From contig NZ_JACJQL010000007.1 of assembly GCF_014696625.1 (NCBI RefSeq), positions 1 through 64,000 of the forward strand: a DNA stretch of 64,000 nucleotides, read 5' to 3'. The position numbers were made by a program, and so were the translations under genes. The notes under the pieces are model-generated. The model worked only from the letters and a program-made list of their open reading frames with translations. It had not been told where the DNA came from and did not search any database. Of the stretch, positions 17,087 through 25,542 are shown piece by piece. Origin of the DNA: Nostoc parmelioides FACHB-3921 (GTDB lineage: Bacteria > Cyanobacteriota > Cyanobacteriia > Cyanobacteriales > Nostocaceae). Positions within the stretch are counted from its first letter, which is position 1; each line of letters opens with the position of its first letter.

Positions 17087-17187
17087 CTGAGTACTGGGTG
17101 CTGAGACTAATGGGAGCGGTAAGTTGTTAAACCTGCATTCCGGCTTCCCAGACCATACAGGACTCAGAACACAGTACTCAGATTTTT
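17087..17187 (+). terminator. Long hairpin with T-tract after psbV
   Basis: The left arm at 17087-17108 (CTGAGTACTG, then GGTGCTGAGACT) pairs with the right arm at 17159-17181 (AGGACTCAGAAC, then ACAGTACTCAG). The stem is about 22 bases with a few mismatches around a 50-base loop, followed by ATTTTT. The left arm is part of a TGAGTAC heptamer repeat. It probably terminates psbV or stabilises its 3' end. Confidence 0.6.
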
Positions 17188-17385
17188 CGCTGAGGTACTA
17201 AATTAAAATTGGGCAATCTTCGCGCCCCTCTAGCTTGACAGAGGGTGTAGGGGTGTAAGGGTGTGGGGGTTTAGGGGAAAGATATTGTTCATCTATATTT
17301 ATTGCCATGCAATTATAGTGATTTTTAGCGATCGCATAACGTTTTTCGCTATATTTATGCCGCTCAAAAAAAATTTTGTCCAAAG

Positions 17386-17402
17386 TACGACGATATGTCG
17401 TA
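17386..17402. promoter_or_regulatory. Inverted repeat in the petE promoter (candidate copper-switch operator)
   Basis: TACGAC (17386-17391), GATAT spacer, GTCGTA (17397-17402). It is a perfect 6-bp dyad 63 bases before the petE ATG and just upstream of a TAAAAT-like -10 (about 17421). Known: plastocyanin and cytochrome c6 are reciprocally regulated by copper in cyanobacteria, with BlaI-family PetR the repressor described. That this dyad is its site is inference. Confidence 0.45.
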
Positions 17403-17464
17403 TTTGGTGTCAATTTTATTTAAAATGAAATAAGAAAAATAAAACTACAGGTTAGGAGAACGCC

Positions 17465-17884
17465 ATGAAATTGATTGCGGCAAGCTTGCGGCGCTTAAGT
17501 TTAGCTGTGTTGACTGTTCTTTTAGTGGTTAGCAGCTTTGCTGTGTTTACCCCCTCTGCGGCGGCTGAAACATACACAGTCAAACTAGGCAATGATAAAG
17601 GACTGTTAGTATTTGAACCCTCAAAATTAACAATCAAACCAGGCGACACAGTTGAATTTTTAAACAACAAAGTTCCTCCCCATAATGTTGTGTTTGATGG
17701 TGGCCTCAACCCGGCTAAGAGTGCTGATTTAGCTAAGTCTTTATCTCACAAACAGTTGTTAATGAATCCAGGCCAAAGCACCAGCACTACCTTCCCAGCA
17801 GATACACCCGCAGGTGACTACACCTTCTACTGCGAACCTCACCGTGGCGCTGGTATGGTTGGTAAAATCACCGTCGCTGGCTAG
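17465..17884 (+). CDS. petE: Plastocyanin precursor
   Basis: A 139-residue precursor of the lumenal blue-copper protein that carries electrons from cytochrome b6f to photosystem I and respiratory oxidase. The signal peptide runs to AAA (residue 34), and the mature protein has 105 residues starting ETYTVKLG. Copper ligands are H73 (PPHNVVFD), C123, H126 and M131 ([10 protein letters not shown]), that is mature H39, C89, H92 and M97. AGGAGAACGCC before ATG 17465 is a strong ribosome-binding site. Copper regulation is expected, and an inverted repeat lies in its promoter. Confidence 0.98.
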   Translation: MKLIAASLRRLSLAVLTVLLVVSSFAVFTPSAAAETYTVKLGNDKGLLVFEPSKLTIKPGDTVEFLNNKVPPHNVVFDGGLNPAKSADLAKSLSHKQLLMNPGQSTSTTFPADTPAGDYTFYCEPHRGAGMVGKITVAG

Positions 17885-18192
17885 AAATAGCGCCAGAAAC
17901 AAGTGAATGATTTTCTCGGCTCCCTTACAAAACTAGCTAAGAGCCAAAACCCATAATTAATAGTGGTGGCGAGTCCTATCCAGCCAAAAGTTACAAATGC
18001 GAATTAGCGCAGTCAGGAATGGACTTGTCACCGTATATCTTGGGTAAATTTCCCTCAAATCGTTAATCTTTGAGATTAAAGTATATACTCACCATAGAGT
18101 CCCTAATTTCTGAAATCGATTACCCATAGGGGCATAGGTAATTTTGGTACTTCTAGCATAAGTTGCCAGAGACTGATTGAGAGGAAAATGAT
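17885..18192. other. Intergenic region between petE and the cytochrome c6 gene
   Basis: 308 bases with no gene. It contains GTATATAC at about 18080 and the start region of the next gene. The TACGAC-N5-GTCGTA dyad of petE is not repeated here. Confidence 0.4.
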
Positions 18193-18558
18193 TTGAGAAT
18201 AATTTTATTACTATTATTTCTGGCGATCGCTACATTTAAACTTATATTTATCAGTCCAGCCCTAGCCGCCGAACTACCAGCCGGGGAAAAAATTTTTAAT
18301 AATAACTGTGCTTCGTGCCATATAGGCGGTGGTAATATACTTATCACCGAAAAAACCCTCAAAAAAGAAGCGCTATTAAAGTACCTGGAAGATTATGACA
18401 CCAACTCAATCCAGGCTATTATCCATCAGGTACAGTATGGTAAAAACGCCATGCCTGCTTTTAAAGACAAATTAAGTACGGAAGAAATCCTAGAAGTGGC
18501 TGCTTATATTTTTCAAAAAGCAGAACAAGACTGGTCAAATCTAGAAAAAGAAGGTTAG
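18193..18558 (+). CDS. petJ: Cytochrome c6 (soluble c-553) family
   Basis: A 121-residue precursor of a lumenal class I cytochrome c that can replace plastocyanin. A signal peptide ends ALAA (residue 26). CASCH (C39, C42, H43) binds heme, and M87 in NAMPAF is the sixth ligand. TLKKEALLKYL, QVQYGKNAMPAF and EVAAYIF follow the c6 pattern. The LEDYDTNS stretch is a small insertion compared with typical c6, so a c6-like isoform cannot be excluded. The start is TTG 18193, with GAGG 8 bases before it. An out-of-frame ATG ATT TGA overlaps the start codon. Being next to petE fits copper-dependent exchange. Confidence 0.88.
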   Translation: MRIILLLLFLAIATFKLIFISPALAAELPAGEKIFNNNCASCHIGGGNILITEKTLKKEALLKYLEDYDTNSIQAIIHQVQYGKNAMPAFKDKLSTEEILEVAAYIFQKAEQDWSNLEKEG

Positions 18559-18630
18559 CTGACATCTTGCGCCATTTCTGAAAGACTGTAAATCGCGCTG
18601 AGAATCAATGTCAGTTAGTTGAAGGGAATG

Positions 18631-18767
18631 CAATACGGTTCGGAGAAGCAGGGGAAGCAGAGGAGGAAAGGAGGTTATTTTCATAATTTTTCTCTTCCCC
18701 TGCCTCTCTTCTCCCCTAACTTCCCGTGCCTGCTTTAACCAAGAAATCCCTTAACCGAACCGTATTG
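18631..18767. mobile_element. MITE-like element, copy 1, with 10-bp target duplication
   Basis: The 137-bp element starts CAATACGGTTCGG and ends with the exact complement CCGAACCGTATTG. Its flanks are a perfect direct repeat GAAGGGAATG (18621-18630 and 18768-18777). The interior is a purine-rich left arm and pyrimidine-rich right arm that can fold back around TTATTTTCATAATTTT. It encodes nothing. A second copy is at 21507-21651. It lies between the convergent cytochrome and TonB-like genes. Confidence 0.88.
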
Positions 18768-18809
18768 GAAGGGAATGGGAGAGTAATTATTACTCATTAC
18801 TCCCCAGTC

Positions 18810-20285
18810 TTATCTTTCTGAAGAATTAGGCTCTTGTCTTTGCTGTTGCTGTTGTCTAGCCTCACGCAGCTTTTCTAGAAGTGTTTGACTAGGTTCCACC
18901 GTTGAAGATAGCTGATTTTTGCCAGATGTCCTCTCAGGTGAAGCCTCAACACTTGGTGTCTGGGTAGGTTGGTCTTTTTTGATTTGTACTTGTGTTGAAG
19001 GTTGAGGGGTAGCTTCTCTCAGTTGTAGTTGTGGTAAAGGTTTAGGAGCCGTGATTGGTGCTGCTGCTGGTTGAGTACGATTGACTAACGGAGTCGAAGG
19101 TGCTTGGGGAATCACTGCACCAGGTTTTTTATCTTCAGTCACCGCAGTATTATTGCTGTTGTTTTGGATACTCAAGCTGAAAGGATAACGACTAATTTGT
19201 CTGTCTCCCTTAGGGGCATTTTTTGTAAAATATTCCCTTGCTTTTAATTGCAATTCAGGAGAAACAGTCTTGTCTTGAAACTTGATATCTAAAACTTTGC
19301 CTTCTGTATCAACTACCAAGAAACCTAAGACAGTACCTTCAACACCTGGTTTATCTGTCGCAACTGTGCTGCGAATAACCGCTTTTTCTTGGGAATTTGG
19401 ATACGCTTGCTGAAGAGCTTTACGTAGGTCTTCGTATGAGTTTACCTGAGCAATCAGTCCCGTTTCTGATCTTTGCTGAGGATTCTGCCAGGGTAATTCG
19501 GGTGTTTTGAGTGTAGAACCTTGTTGCCATTTAGGGATACTTTCGTTAGCAAAAGCTAAATTATCATCCGCTTTGGGAGCTTGGACAATAGGAGCTACCT
19601 GGGGTTCTATTGGAGCCACAGTTGCGGCATCACTTCGAGAATCAGCCACTGGTGGAGTTGTATTACTGGGTAGATTCGGCGGTAAATCGTCGGGGAGTTT
19701 TGCCGCGTTTAATTCCGGTAATCTATCTACAGGTAGAGGCCTAGATGTTTCTGGTATTACTTCCCTGTCATTAAAACTGGGAGGCGTTACTGGGGTGAAT
19801 TTTTCTCCAACAGCGCTAAACCCAGAGTTATCAAATCCCAAATCCCTTCTGGGTGACTGCCGCAGAGGTTGACTTCTGGGTAAGGAGGCAATGCGATAAT
19901 TATCAGGGGTTGTATAAACGGGTGGTAGTGAAATTGGTGGGGCAATCGGTGGCGGTAAAGGAGGTAAAATAGCTGTCTGGTTGTTAAAACTAGGAATATT
20001 ACCTAGTTGTGGTTGTTGGGGAAATTGTGATTGTAAAGGTAGTTGTGCTTGCAGACCAACTTGATTCGGATCTGTACTTTGTGGTAAACGGTTTTGGTCT
20101 GCTTGACTGAGTTCTAAAACACCAACTGATTTTGGTGATGATTCATTAGATTTATTAGCATCAACTGGCATCAATGGCACAATCAACGCAATAGCACCGT
20201 GGATGCCAAGAGAGGCTATTGCGGCTATCCCAGTTGGCTGTCCTAAGATGTCTGGTATATTTTTTAACAGGGAGACGTAAGACAT
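18810..20285 (-). CDS. TonB-family energy-transducer-like protein, proline-rich
   Basis: A 491-residue protein with one membrane anchor at about residues 20-42 (AAIASLGIHGAIALIVPLM) and a long proline/glutamine-rich spacer, as in TonB. A segment at about residues 310-350 (PGVEGTVLGFLVVDTEGKV) is like the TonB C-terminal domain. A further Pro/Gln-rich tail ends QQQQQRQ, longer than in standard TonB. No exbB, exbD or TonB-dependent receptor lies nearby. It would span the periplasm to energise outer-membrane receptors, or serve an envelope role. The function is an inference from architecture only. Confidence 0.6.
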   Translation of the reverse strand: MSYVSLLKNIPDILGQPTGIAAIASLGIHGAIALIVPLMPVDANKSNESSPKSVGVLELSQADQNRLPQSTDPNQVGLQAQLPLQSQFPQQPQLGNIPSFNNQTAILPPLPPPIAPPISLPPVYTTPDNYRIASLPRSQPLRQSPRRDLGFDNSGFSAVGEKFTPVTPPSFNDREVIPETSRPLPVDRLPELNAAKLPDDLPPNLPSNTTPPVADSRSDAATVAPIEPQVAPIVQAPKADDNLAFANESIPKWQQGSTLKTPELPWQNPQQRSETGLIAQVNSYEDLRKALQQAYPNSQEKAVIRSTVATDKPGVEGTVLGFLVVDTEGKVLDIKFQDKTVSPELQLKAREYFTKNAPKGDRQISRYPFSLSIQNNSNNTAVTEDKKPGAVIPQAPSTPLVNRTQPAAAPITAPKPLPQLQLREATPQPSTQVQIKKDQPTQTPSVEASPERTSGKNQLSSTVEPSQTLLEKLREARQQQQQRQEPNSSER

Positions 20286-20660
20286 AACTGTTATCGTTCA
20301 CTCGGCTCGGTTGCAGTTGACTAGCAGAAAAATATTATCTTGAATGCAATAAATGCGCCCTTTTAAAAATGATAACTGTCTATGCTGGCACTAAACAGGC
20401 GAGAATAGCCACTTTGTTAATTTTTTATTTTTTACTACGCTGTGGGTATTAGTTGTGATTTGTCTTCTGGTTGCACTTGCCAAGGAAGCGATGGAAAATA
20501 TTTGATTTGTACTATCCAAAGCTTACACATAGGGTAGTTAGCAGTTGGGGCGATCGCATCCACCTAAATGAATATATCCCCAAGAAGATACCCTAGCCTC
20601 TAGTCCCTGTAATATTTTGGCAAGCCGCGATATATTAACACCTCTGGTTACCTGGAAACT
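20286..20660. other. Intergenic region between divergent TonB-like and lipase-like genes
   Basis: 375 bases holding both promoters, with an AT-rich core near 20415. No repeat, RNA or gene seen. Confidence 0.4.
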
Positions 20661-21446
20661 GTGGCCGAATTTGCTATTTTCCTGACCATCATTCCCGTTA
20701 TTCTAAAATTTGTTGCTGCCCTTTTGAAAACCCAAAATTATTGCTCTCAGATGCCATTACCTACCGTGATTGTCCCTGGATATTTAGAAAGCGCGATCGC
20801 TTATCAGCAACTAGCCACCTCATTACAAGAATTGGGTTTTCCTACAGTTACAGTACCTCTGAGAAGGCGGGATTGGTTGCCTTTGATTGGTGGTAGATCA
20901 GTCGCGCCTATTATACAACAACTTGACAAAACAGTCAAACAAGCTTTACAAGAACATAACGCTACTCAAGTTAACTTAATTGGTCACTCTGCGGGCGGTT
21001 GGATTTCTCGGATCTATTTGGGTGAAAAGCCTTATGCTGCCAGGGGTAAGGCACAGACTTCTCTTTGGAATGCCTATCCTCTGGTGGCTACCCTTGTCAC
21101 CCTTGGTACACCCCACATCAGCCAAGAACGCTGGACGCGGTGGAATCTAGATTTCGTTAACAAAAATTACCCTGGAGCTTTTTACCAAAATGTCCGTTAC
21201 GTTTGCGTGGCGGGAAAGACTATTTTGGGAGAGAGAAGGCGAGGCGGCTGGTTAGCTTATAGCAGTTATCAGTTAACTTGCGGTACTGGTAACACCTGGG
21301 GTGATGGAATTACACCGATTGCGGCTGCTCACTTGATAGGGGCAGAAAATCTGATTATTGAAGGTGTTAGACATTCCCCCAGAAATCCAGGGATCTGGTA
21401 TGGCTCTCCAGAACCCTTGAAGGCTTGGATGCAGTATTTGGATTAA
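20661..21446 (+). CDS. Alpha/beta hydrolase, lipase-like
   Basis: A 261-residue hydrolase with the nucleophile elbow GHSAGG (Ser110) after a typical strand VNLIGHS. TLGTPHIS after it is usual in triacylglycerol-lipase/PGAP1-like enzymes. The acid and His are probably D in WGDGITPI and H in GVRHSPRN near the end. GTG 20661 gives a hydrophobic N terminus (IFLTIIPVILKFVAALL) that could be an anchor. ATG at 20751 would start directly at MPLPTVIVPGYLES, where the domain begins, so the start is uncertain. Substrate unknown. Confidence 0.75.
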   Translation: MAEFAIFLTIIPVILKFVAALLKTQNYCSQMPLPTVIVPGYLESAIAYQQLATSLQELGFPTVTVPLRRRDWLPLIGGRSVAPIIQQLDKTVKQALQEHNATQVNLIGHSAGGWISRIYLGEKPYAARGKAQTSLWNAYPLVATLVTLGTPHISQERWTRWNLDFVNKNYPGAFYQNVRYVCVAGKTILGERRRGGWLAYSSYQLTCGTGNTWGDGITPIAAAHLIGAENLIIEGVRHSPRNPGIWYGSPEPLKAWMQYLD

Positions 21447-21506
21447 TCATGAATGTCGCTCTTGTAAACGTGAAACTCTCGCTGTAACTGGGTGTAGGGG
21501 TGTAGG

Positions 21507-21651
21507 CAATACGGTTCGGAGAAGCAGGAGAAGCGCAGGAGGCAGGGGAGGAAGGAGGTTATTTTCATAATTTTTCTCTTCCCCTGCTTCTCTCCTCCCC
21601 TTATTTCCCCTGCCTGCCTTAACCAAGAAATCCCTTAACCGAACCGTATTG
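21507..21651. mobile_element. MITE-like element, copy 2, with 10-bp target duplication
   Basis: The 145-bp copy of the element at 18631-18767 has the same 13-bp ends (CAATACGGTTCGG and CCGAACCGTATTG) and the same orientation. Direct repeats GGGGTGTAGG flank it (21497-21506 and 21652-21661). It sits inside a GGGGTGTA tandem repeat. The copies differ mainly by an 8-bp length difference in the purine arm. A minus-strand frame across it is repeat-derived, not a gene. Confidence 0.88.
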
Positions 21652-21791
21652 GGGGTGTAGGGATTTTTATTTAGACGGGTGCTTTGTTTAGAAAAGTAAA
21701 TTATTTTTATGAGAAATACAAATATATTAATATTTCTTAAGCTAAAATTTAAGAAAATACATACTATGCAAATAACCAGGAGGGGTGAACT

Positions 21792-22433
21792 ATGCAAAAC
21801 ACCCAGTTTGATAGGATTTTGCGGCGAATAGCAACAGTATTATCGGTCGTGATTCTTTCCCTGTGCCTGATTTATGTATCTACGGGAATTTTATTGTCTT
21901 TTAATTACGAGCCGACAGCAGGCGGGGCTTATAGATCGTTGAGAATGATTGATACGCAAGTGGCTTATGGCTGGTTGTTCCATCGGGCCCATGATATTGC
22001 TGGTAATGCCATGATTGCGATCGCCTTAGTCCAAATAGTCATCATGTTTTTAGGACGACAATTCCGCAATAGTTGGCTGATTGCTTGGGTAAGTGGTATT
22101 TTCTTGACCTTGAGTGCGATCGGTCTGGATTGGACGGCGATGATTTTAGATTGGACTCAAGAAGGATATTGGCGTTTTAATATCGAGTTGGGAAATATTG
22201 AAGCGATTCCCGCCGTTGGTACACTGTTGAGAGATATCCTCACTGGTGGAGGAGCTATTAGCAGCTTGACAGTCCTGCACCTATACACACTCCACAATTA
22301 TTTTATTTCCGTTGCAGCAATAATTTTTGCTGTGGTACATCTGTCAGCTTTATTGTGGCAAGAACGACAAATGTACGCAGAAACGAGAGAGGAAATTATT
22401 CAACTTACACAAGCGTCACTAGCTGAAAGTTAA
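21792..22433 (+). CDS. Divergent cytochrome b (b6 N-terminal-like) membrane protein
   Basis: A 213-residue protein with four predicted helices in the layout of the cytochrome b/b6 heme domain. Helix D has H168 and H183, spaced 15 as in cytochrome b6 H187/H202 (TLHNYFISVA, VVHL). Helix B has H64 and H67 (WLFHRAHDIAGN), but the position 14 residues on from H67 is Q81, so one of the four usual heme ligands is missing. It may bind a single b heme, or the second heme differently. Not paired with a Rieske protein or cytochrome f. It overlaps the stop of the antiporter by 4 bases, tail to tail. Confidence 0.65.
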   Translation: MQNTQFDRILRRIATVLSVVILSLCLIYVSTGILLSFNYEPTAGGAYRSLRMIDTQVAYGWLFHRAHDIAGNAMIAIALVQIVIMFLGRQFRNSWLIAWVSGIFLTLSAIGLDWTAMILDWTQEGYWRFNIELGNIEAIPAVGTLLRDILTGGGAISSLTVLHLYTLHNYFISVAAIIFAVVHLSALLWQERQMYAETREEIIQLTQASLAES

Positions 22434-24319
22434 AGCGCCTTTGCTAAAGGTACTTCTTCCACCTCTGGTAACGTTTCTAAAACTAGAGGTGTGGATTGAC
22501 TAGCACCGGATAGACGTTTTAATAAGTTCGGTCTGGGGTCATGTAATAGGTAGATAATGCGATCGCCTACTTCCCATTCTTGGTTAGCTGGGATAATTTG
22601 TAGGCGTTCTTCCCTTTCTACTAACAAAGGCACTAACACCCCAGTCCGAATTTTTTCTTGGATATGTTCCTGTTGACTAGTAAACTCCGATTCGCTCAGA
22701 GTAGTTGTGCCTAACTTCACCCGTCCATCATTCAGATATTCGTTCCAAGTCTTAATGGGCAAATCGGAAACAAAAGCTTGTTGGACTTTATTATTAGTCG
22801 AACCGTTAGCCTGAGGATCGCGGGGAAAAACAGCCAAAACACGGGGCGGATTAAATTCCTCGGCTGCCCTTTCGGCTAAAACAAAGTTTACCTCACCGTT
22901 ACTAGTCATCGCCAAAAAAGTCCCCATCGATGCCAGTCCCGCCTCTTCTAATACCTCGCCATCCAGCGCACTGCTAGCAATCACCCGCAGATTTTGTGTT
23001 TCGGCTTGAGCAATACAATCTGGATCAGTATCAATTAAGACGACATTTTCCCCCCGTTCTTGGAAGAATCTGGCGATTAACAGACTCAAAGGATTACAAC
23101 CGACAATCACTGCACCTGTAGCTTCTTGGGAAGTGATGCCCAAAAATTTCGCCACCCAACCAGCTGTTAATCCTTGACAAACCACCGTCATGATAATGGT
23201 GAGGAAAACCAAAGCTTTGATGGAATCACCGCCATTGACCCCACGCTGAGTGAGCAAAATCGCAAACAAGGACGCAACAGAGGCAGAAACAATTCCTCTA
23301 GGTGCAACCCAGCTTAAAAATAGTTTTTGTCGCCAGTTTAAGTTACTGTTCCAAGTGCAGAACAAGATATTTACTGGGCGAACAACGAACATCAAGACCA
23401 ATACAGTAAACAAGCTGCCCCAACCCAAAGCAAACACGCTGGCAATGGATAAATCAGCTGCTAACAGAATGAAGAGGACAGAAACGCTCAAAATCGTCAG
23501 TTGACCTTTGAAGCTGCGTAAGGAACGTTCCTCTGGTACGGAAGAGTTAGCGAATACTGCCCCAGCGATGACAGTTGTCATTACACCCGATTCACTGCGA
23601 ATCATCTGCGCTAGAGTAAATAAGCTCCATAGCACCGCCAAAACCACTAGGTTTTTTAACTCAGACGAAAGAAAATTGGCGCGTTTGAAAATCAAACTCA
23701 TGAAATAACCACCAGCCGCACCGATGGCTGCACCAATACCCAAGCGCATGAGTAAACCGATAATGGCGTTTACTGGGTCTGCATCACCGTTAACGATGGT
23801 GTCCAACACCACAAAAGCTAAAATAGCTCCCACTGGGTCGATGAGAACTCCCTCGCCTTCTAATAACGTCGCCACTTGCCTGTCTACATTGATTTGTTTG
23901 AGCAGAGGACTGATGACCGTAGGCCCTGTAACCACAACAATAGACGCGTAGAGAAAAGCTATATTCCAAGGAAATTCACCCAGCCAATGGGCGGCCATAC
24001 TACCCCCAATGAGGGTGATTAGCGTCCCTAAGGTGACCAGCCTTTGCAGGCTGATAGAAACTCTACCTAATTCGCGTAAATCTAAATTCAACCCACCTTC
24101 AAACAGGATGATTGCCGTTGCTAGGGCAACAATCACTTCCAGCCCTGTACCGAGTAATTGGGGATGTAATAACCCAACCCCATCAGCACCTAGAAAAATG
24201 CCCAACAAGAGCAATATGACGATGCTGGGTACACGCAAATAAGCCGCTAGGACTTGAGCGCCGATGCCTGCAAAAACAGCGATCGCCATTTGTAGGGTGA
24301 CTTCAAATGATGCTTCCAT
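22430..24319 (-). CDS. Na+/H+ (cation:proton) antiporter with TrkA-N domain
   Basis: A 629-residue protein. The first 390 residues hold about 12 membrane helices of the CPA1/NhaP type (FEGGLNLDLREL and VVTGPTVISPLL near the ion path). Then comes a cytosolic Rossmann TrkA-N domain (AVIVGCNPLSLLIARFF, NVVLIDTDPDC), followed by a TrkA-C-like segment (ERLQIIPANQEWEVGDRII). It would exchange Na+ or K+ for protons and be gated by nucleotide. ATG 24319 follows a 390-base gap. Its end overlaps the convergent cytochrome b gene. The ion cannot be inferred. Confidence 0.88.
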   Translation of the reverse strand: MEASFEVTLQMAIAVFAGIGAQVLAAYLRVPSIVILLLLGIFLGADGVGLLHPQLLGTGLEVIVALATAIILFEGGLNLDLRELGRVSISLQRLVTLGTLITLIGGSMAAHWLGEFPWNIAFLYASIVVVTGPTVISPLLKQINVDRQVATLLEGEGVLIDPVGAILAFVVLDTIVNGDADPVNAIIGLLMRLGIGAAIGAAGGYFMSLIFKRANFLSSELKNLVVLAVLWSLFTLAQMIRSESGVMTTVIAGAVFANSSVPEERSLRSFKGQLTILSVSVLFILLAADLSIASVFALGWGSLFTVLVLMFVVRPVNILFCTWNSNLNWRQKLFLSWVAPRGIVSASVASLFAILLTQRGVNGGDSIKALVFLTIIMTVVCQGLTAGWVAKFLGITSQEATGAVIVGCNPLSLLIARFFQERGENVVLIDTDPDCIAQAETQNLRVIASSALDGEVLEEAGLASMGTFLAMTSNGEVNFVLAERAAEEFNPPRVLAVFPRDPQANGSTNNKVQQAFVSDLPIKTWNEYLNDGRVKLGTTTLSESEFTSQQEHIQEKIRTGVLVPLLVEREERLQIIPANQEWEVGDRIIYLLHDPRPNLLKRLSGASQSTPLVLETLPEVEEVPLAKAL

Positions 24320-24711
24320 GTTTTAGATTTTGAGCGATTTCTTTCAAAATCCTTTGTAAAGAAAAGTAAATGTCATCTTTACAGGTTACAACATCAGACA
24401 GTTTATACCTCGATGAATTTAGAGATTTTTTCATAGGTAGTTGCTCACACTACTCCATTTGTAGCCGATTAGCTATAAAACTGGAAGATTAGTATTAGAC
24501 ATAGGAGAAGAAATCATAACAATTCAATGCTACTGAAAATATAACTGAGAATGTTCAGTGTGTACGCAAAAGTAAGTGCTGAGTCACAAATCCGCACCGC
24601 AAATCTCCTTTAAATTGTAGATTTGCGATTTTAGATTTTTTTATTCCCAATCGACAATCTAAAATTACCCAATTCCCCAGTCTCCAGTACCAATTCCCCA
24701 TTCCCAATCTT
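24320..24711. other. Intergenic region with inverted repeat
   Basis: 392 bases between divergent genes. TTTTAGATT (24629-24637) is complemented by AATCTAAAA (24656-24664). C-rich repeat text (CCCCAGTCTCC, CAATTCCCC) precedes the metallophosphoesterase ATG. No gene. Confidence 0.45.
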
Positions 24712-25542
24712 ATGCACCGTTTTTTATCTGGTTCGTTGAGTGTAGAACAATTGACGGTGAATATTGCAGGCTTGTCTGCATCGCTACAAGGTAAGAAGTT
24801 GGTGCATCTATCAGATTTTCATTACGATGGGTTACGTTTGTCGGAAGCAATGTTAGAAGAAGCGATCGCAGTTAGCAATAAAGTACAACCCGATTTAGTT
24901 TTACTCACCGGTGATTACGTCACTACTACTCCACAACCCATTCATCAGCTAGCCAAGAGGCTGCAAAAACTCCAAAGTCATGCAGGTATCTACGCCATTC
25001 TCGGTAACCACGACCTTTATCAGAAAAATTCCCAAACAGAAATTACCCAAGCACTGACGAAAGTTGGTATTCAGGTTCTGTGGAATGAAATCGCCTATCC
25101 CTTGGGAAAAGAATTACCCGTAGTGGGAATCGTTGATTATTACTATCGGGAATTTAATCCGCAGTTGCTTTTTAACCAACTAGAACCAACCACACCGCGC
25201 ATTGTTTTATGCCATAACCCAGACACCGCAGCTACGCTGCAAGCTTGGCGAGTAGATTTACAATTATCCGGCCATACTCACGGAGGGCAAATTGTCATTC
25301 CTGGCCTTGGGGCTGTGTTACCTTATCACAAGAAAATCGTCCGCAAAGTACCAAGAAAAATACGTCAACTGTTGCCATTTATATTCAAAGAATATTTGAT
25401 AGTACGTCATCCCGAATGGTTACAAGGCTTACACCGCCTTGGCAAAAACCAGCTATATGTAAATCGTGGTTTGGGAACATATCTACCAGGACGCTTATTT
25501 TGTCCTCCAGAATTAACCGTAATTACACTGGAAGCCGAGTAA
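24712..25542 (+). CDS. Metallophosphoesterase (YkuE/calcineurin type), copy 1
   Basis: A 276-residue calcineurin-like phosphoesterase. All motifs of the dimetal site are present: LSDFHYDG (D-x-H), LLTGDYV (GD), GNHD, CHNPDTA and GHTHGGQ. It resembles the YkuE family, with the same basic region after the last His motif (KKIVRKVPRKIRQLLP). A signal peptide is not obvious, although YkuE-like enzymes can be membrane-associated. The following gene at 25783 is a close paralogue in the same orientation, separated by 240 bases. Substrate unknown. Confidence 0.88.
   Translation: MHRFLSGSLSVEQLTVNIAGLSASLQGKKLVHLSDFHYDGLRLSEAMLEEAIAVSNKVQPDLVLLTGDYVTTTPQPIHQLAKRLQKLQSHAGIYAILGNHDLYQKNSQTEITQALTKVGIQVLWNEIAYPLGKELPVVGIVDYYYREFNPQLLFNQLEPTTPRIVLCHNPDTAATLQAWRVDLQLSGHTHGGQIVIPGLGAVLPYHKKIVRKVPRKIRQLLPFIFKEYLIVRHPEWLQGLHRLGKNQLYVNRGLGTYLPGRLFCPPELTVITLEAE

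Noticed and set aside
21447..21797. Minus-strand 116-codon frame
   Set aside because: It crosses the MITE and its target repeat; composition is repeat-derived.
23250..24242. Several plus-strand frames opposite the antiporter gene
   Set aside because: Low-complexity, Lys/Thr-rich translations that are antisense shadows of a clear transporter.
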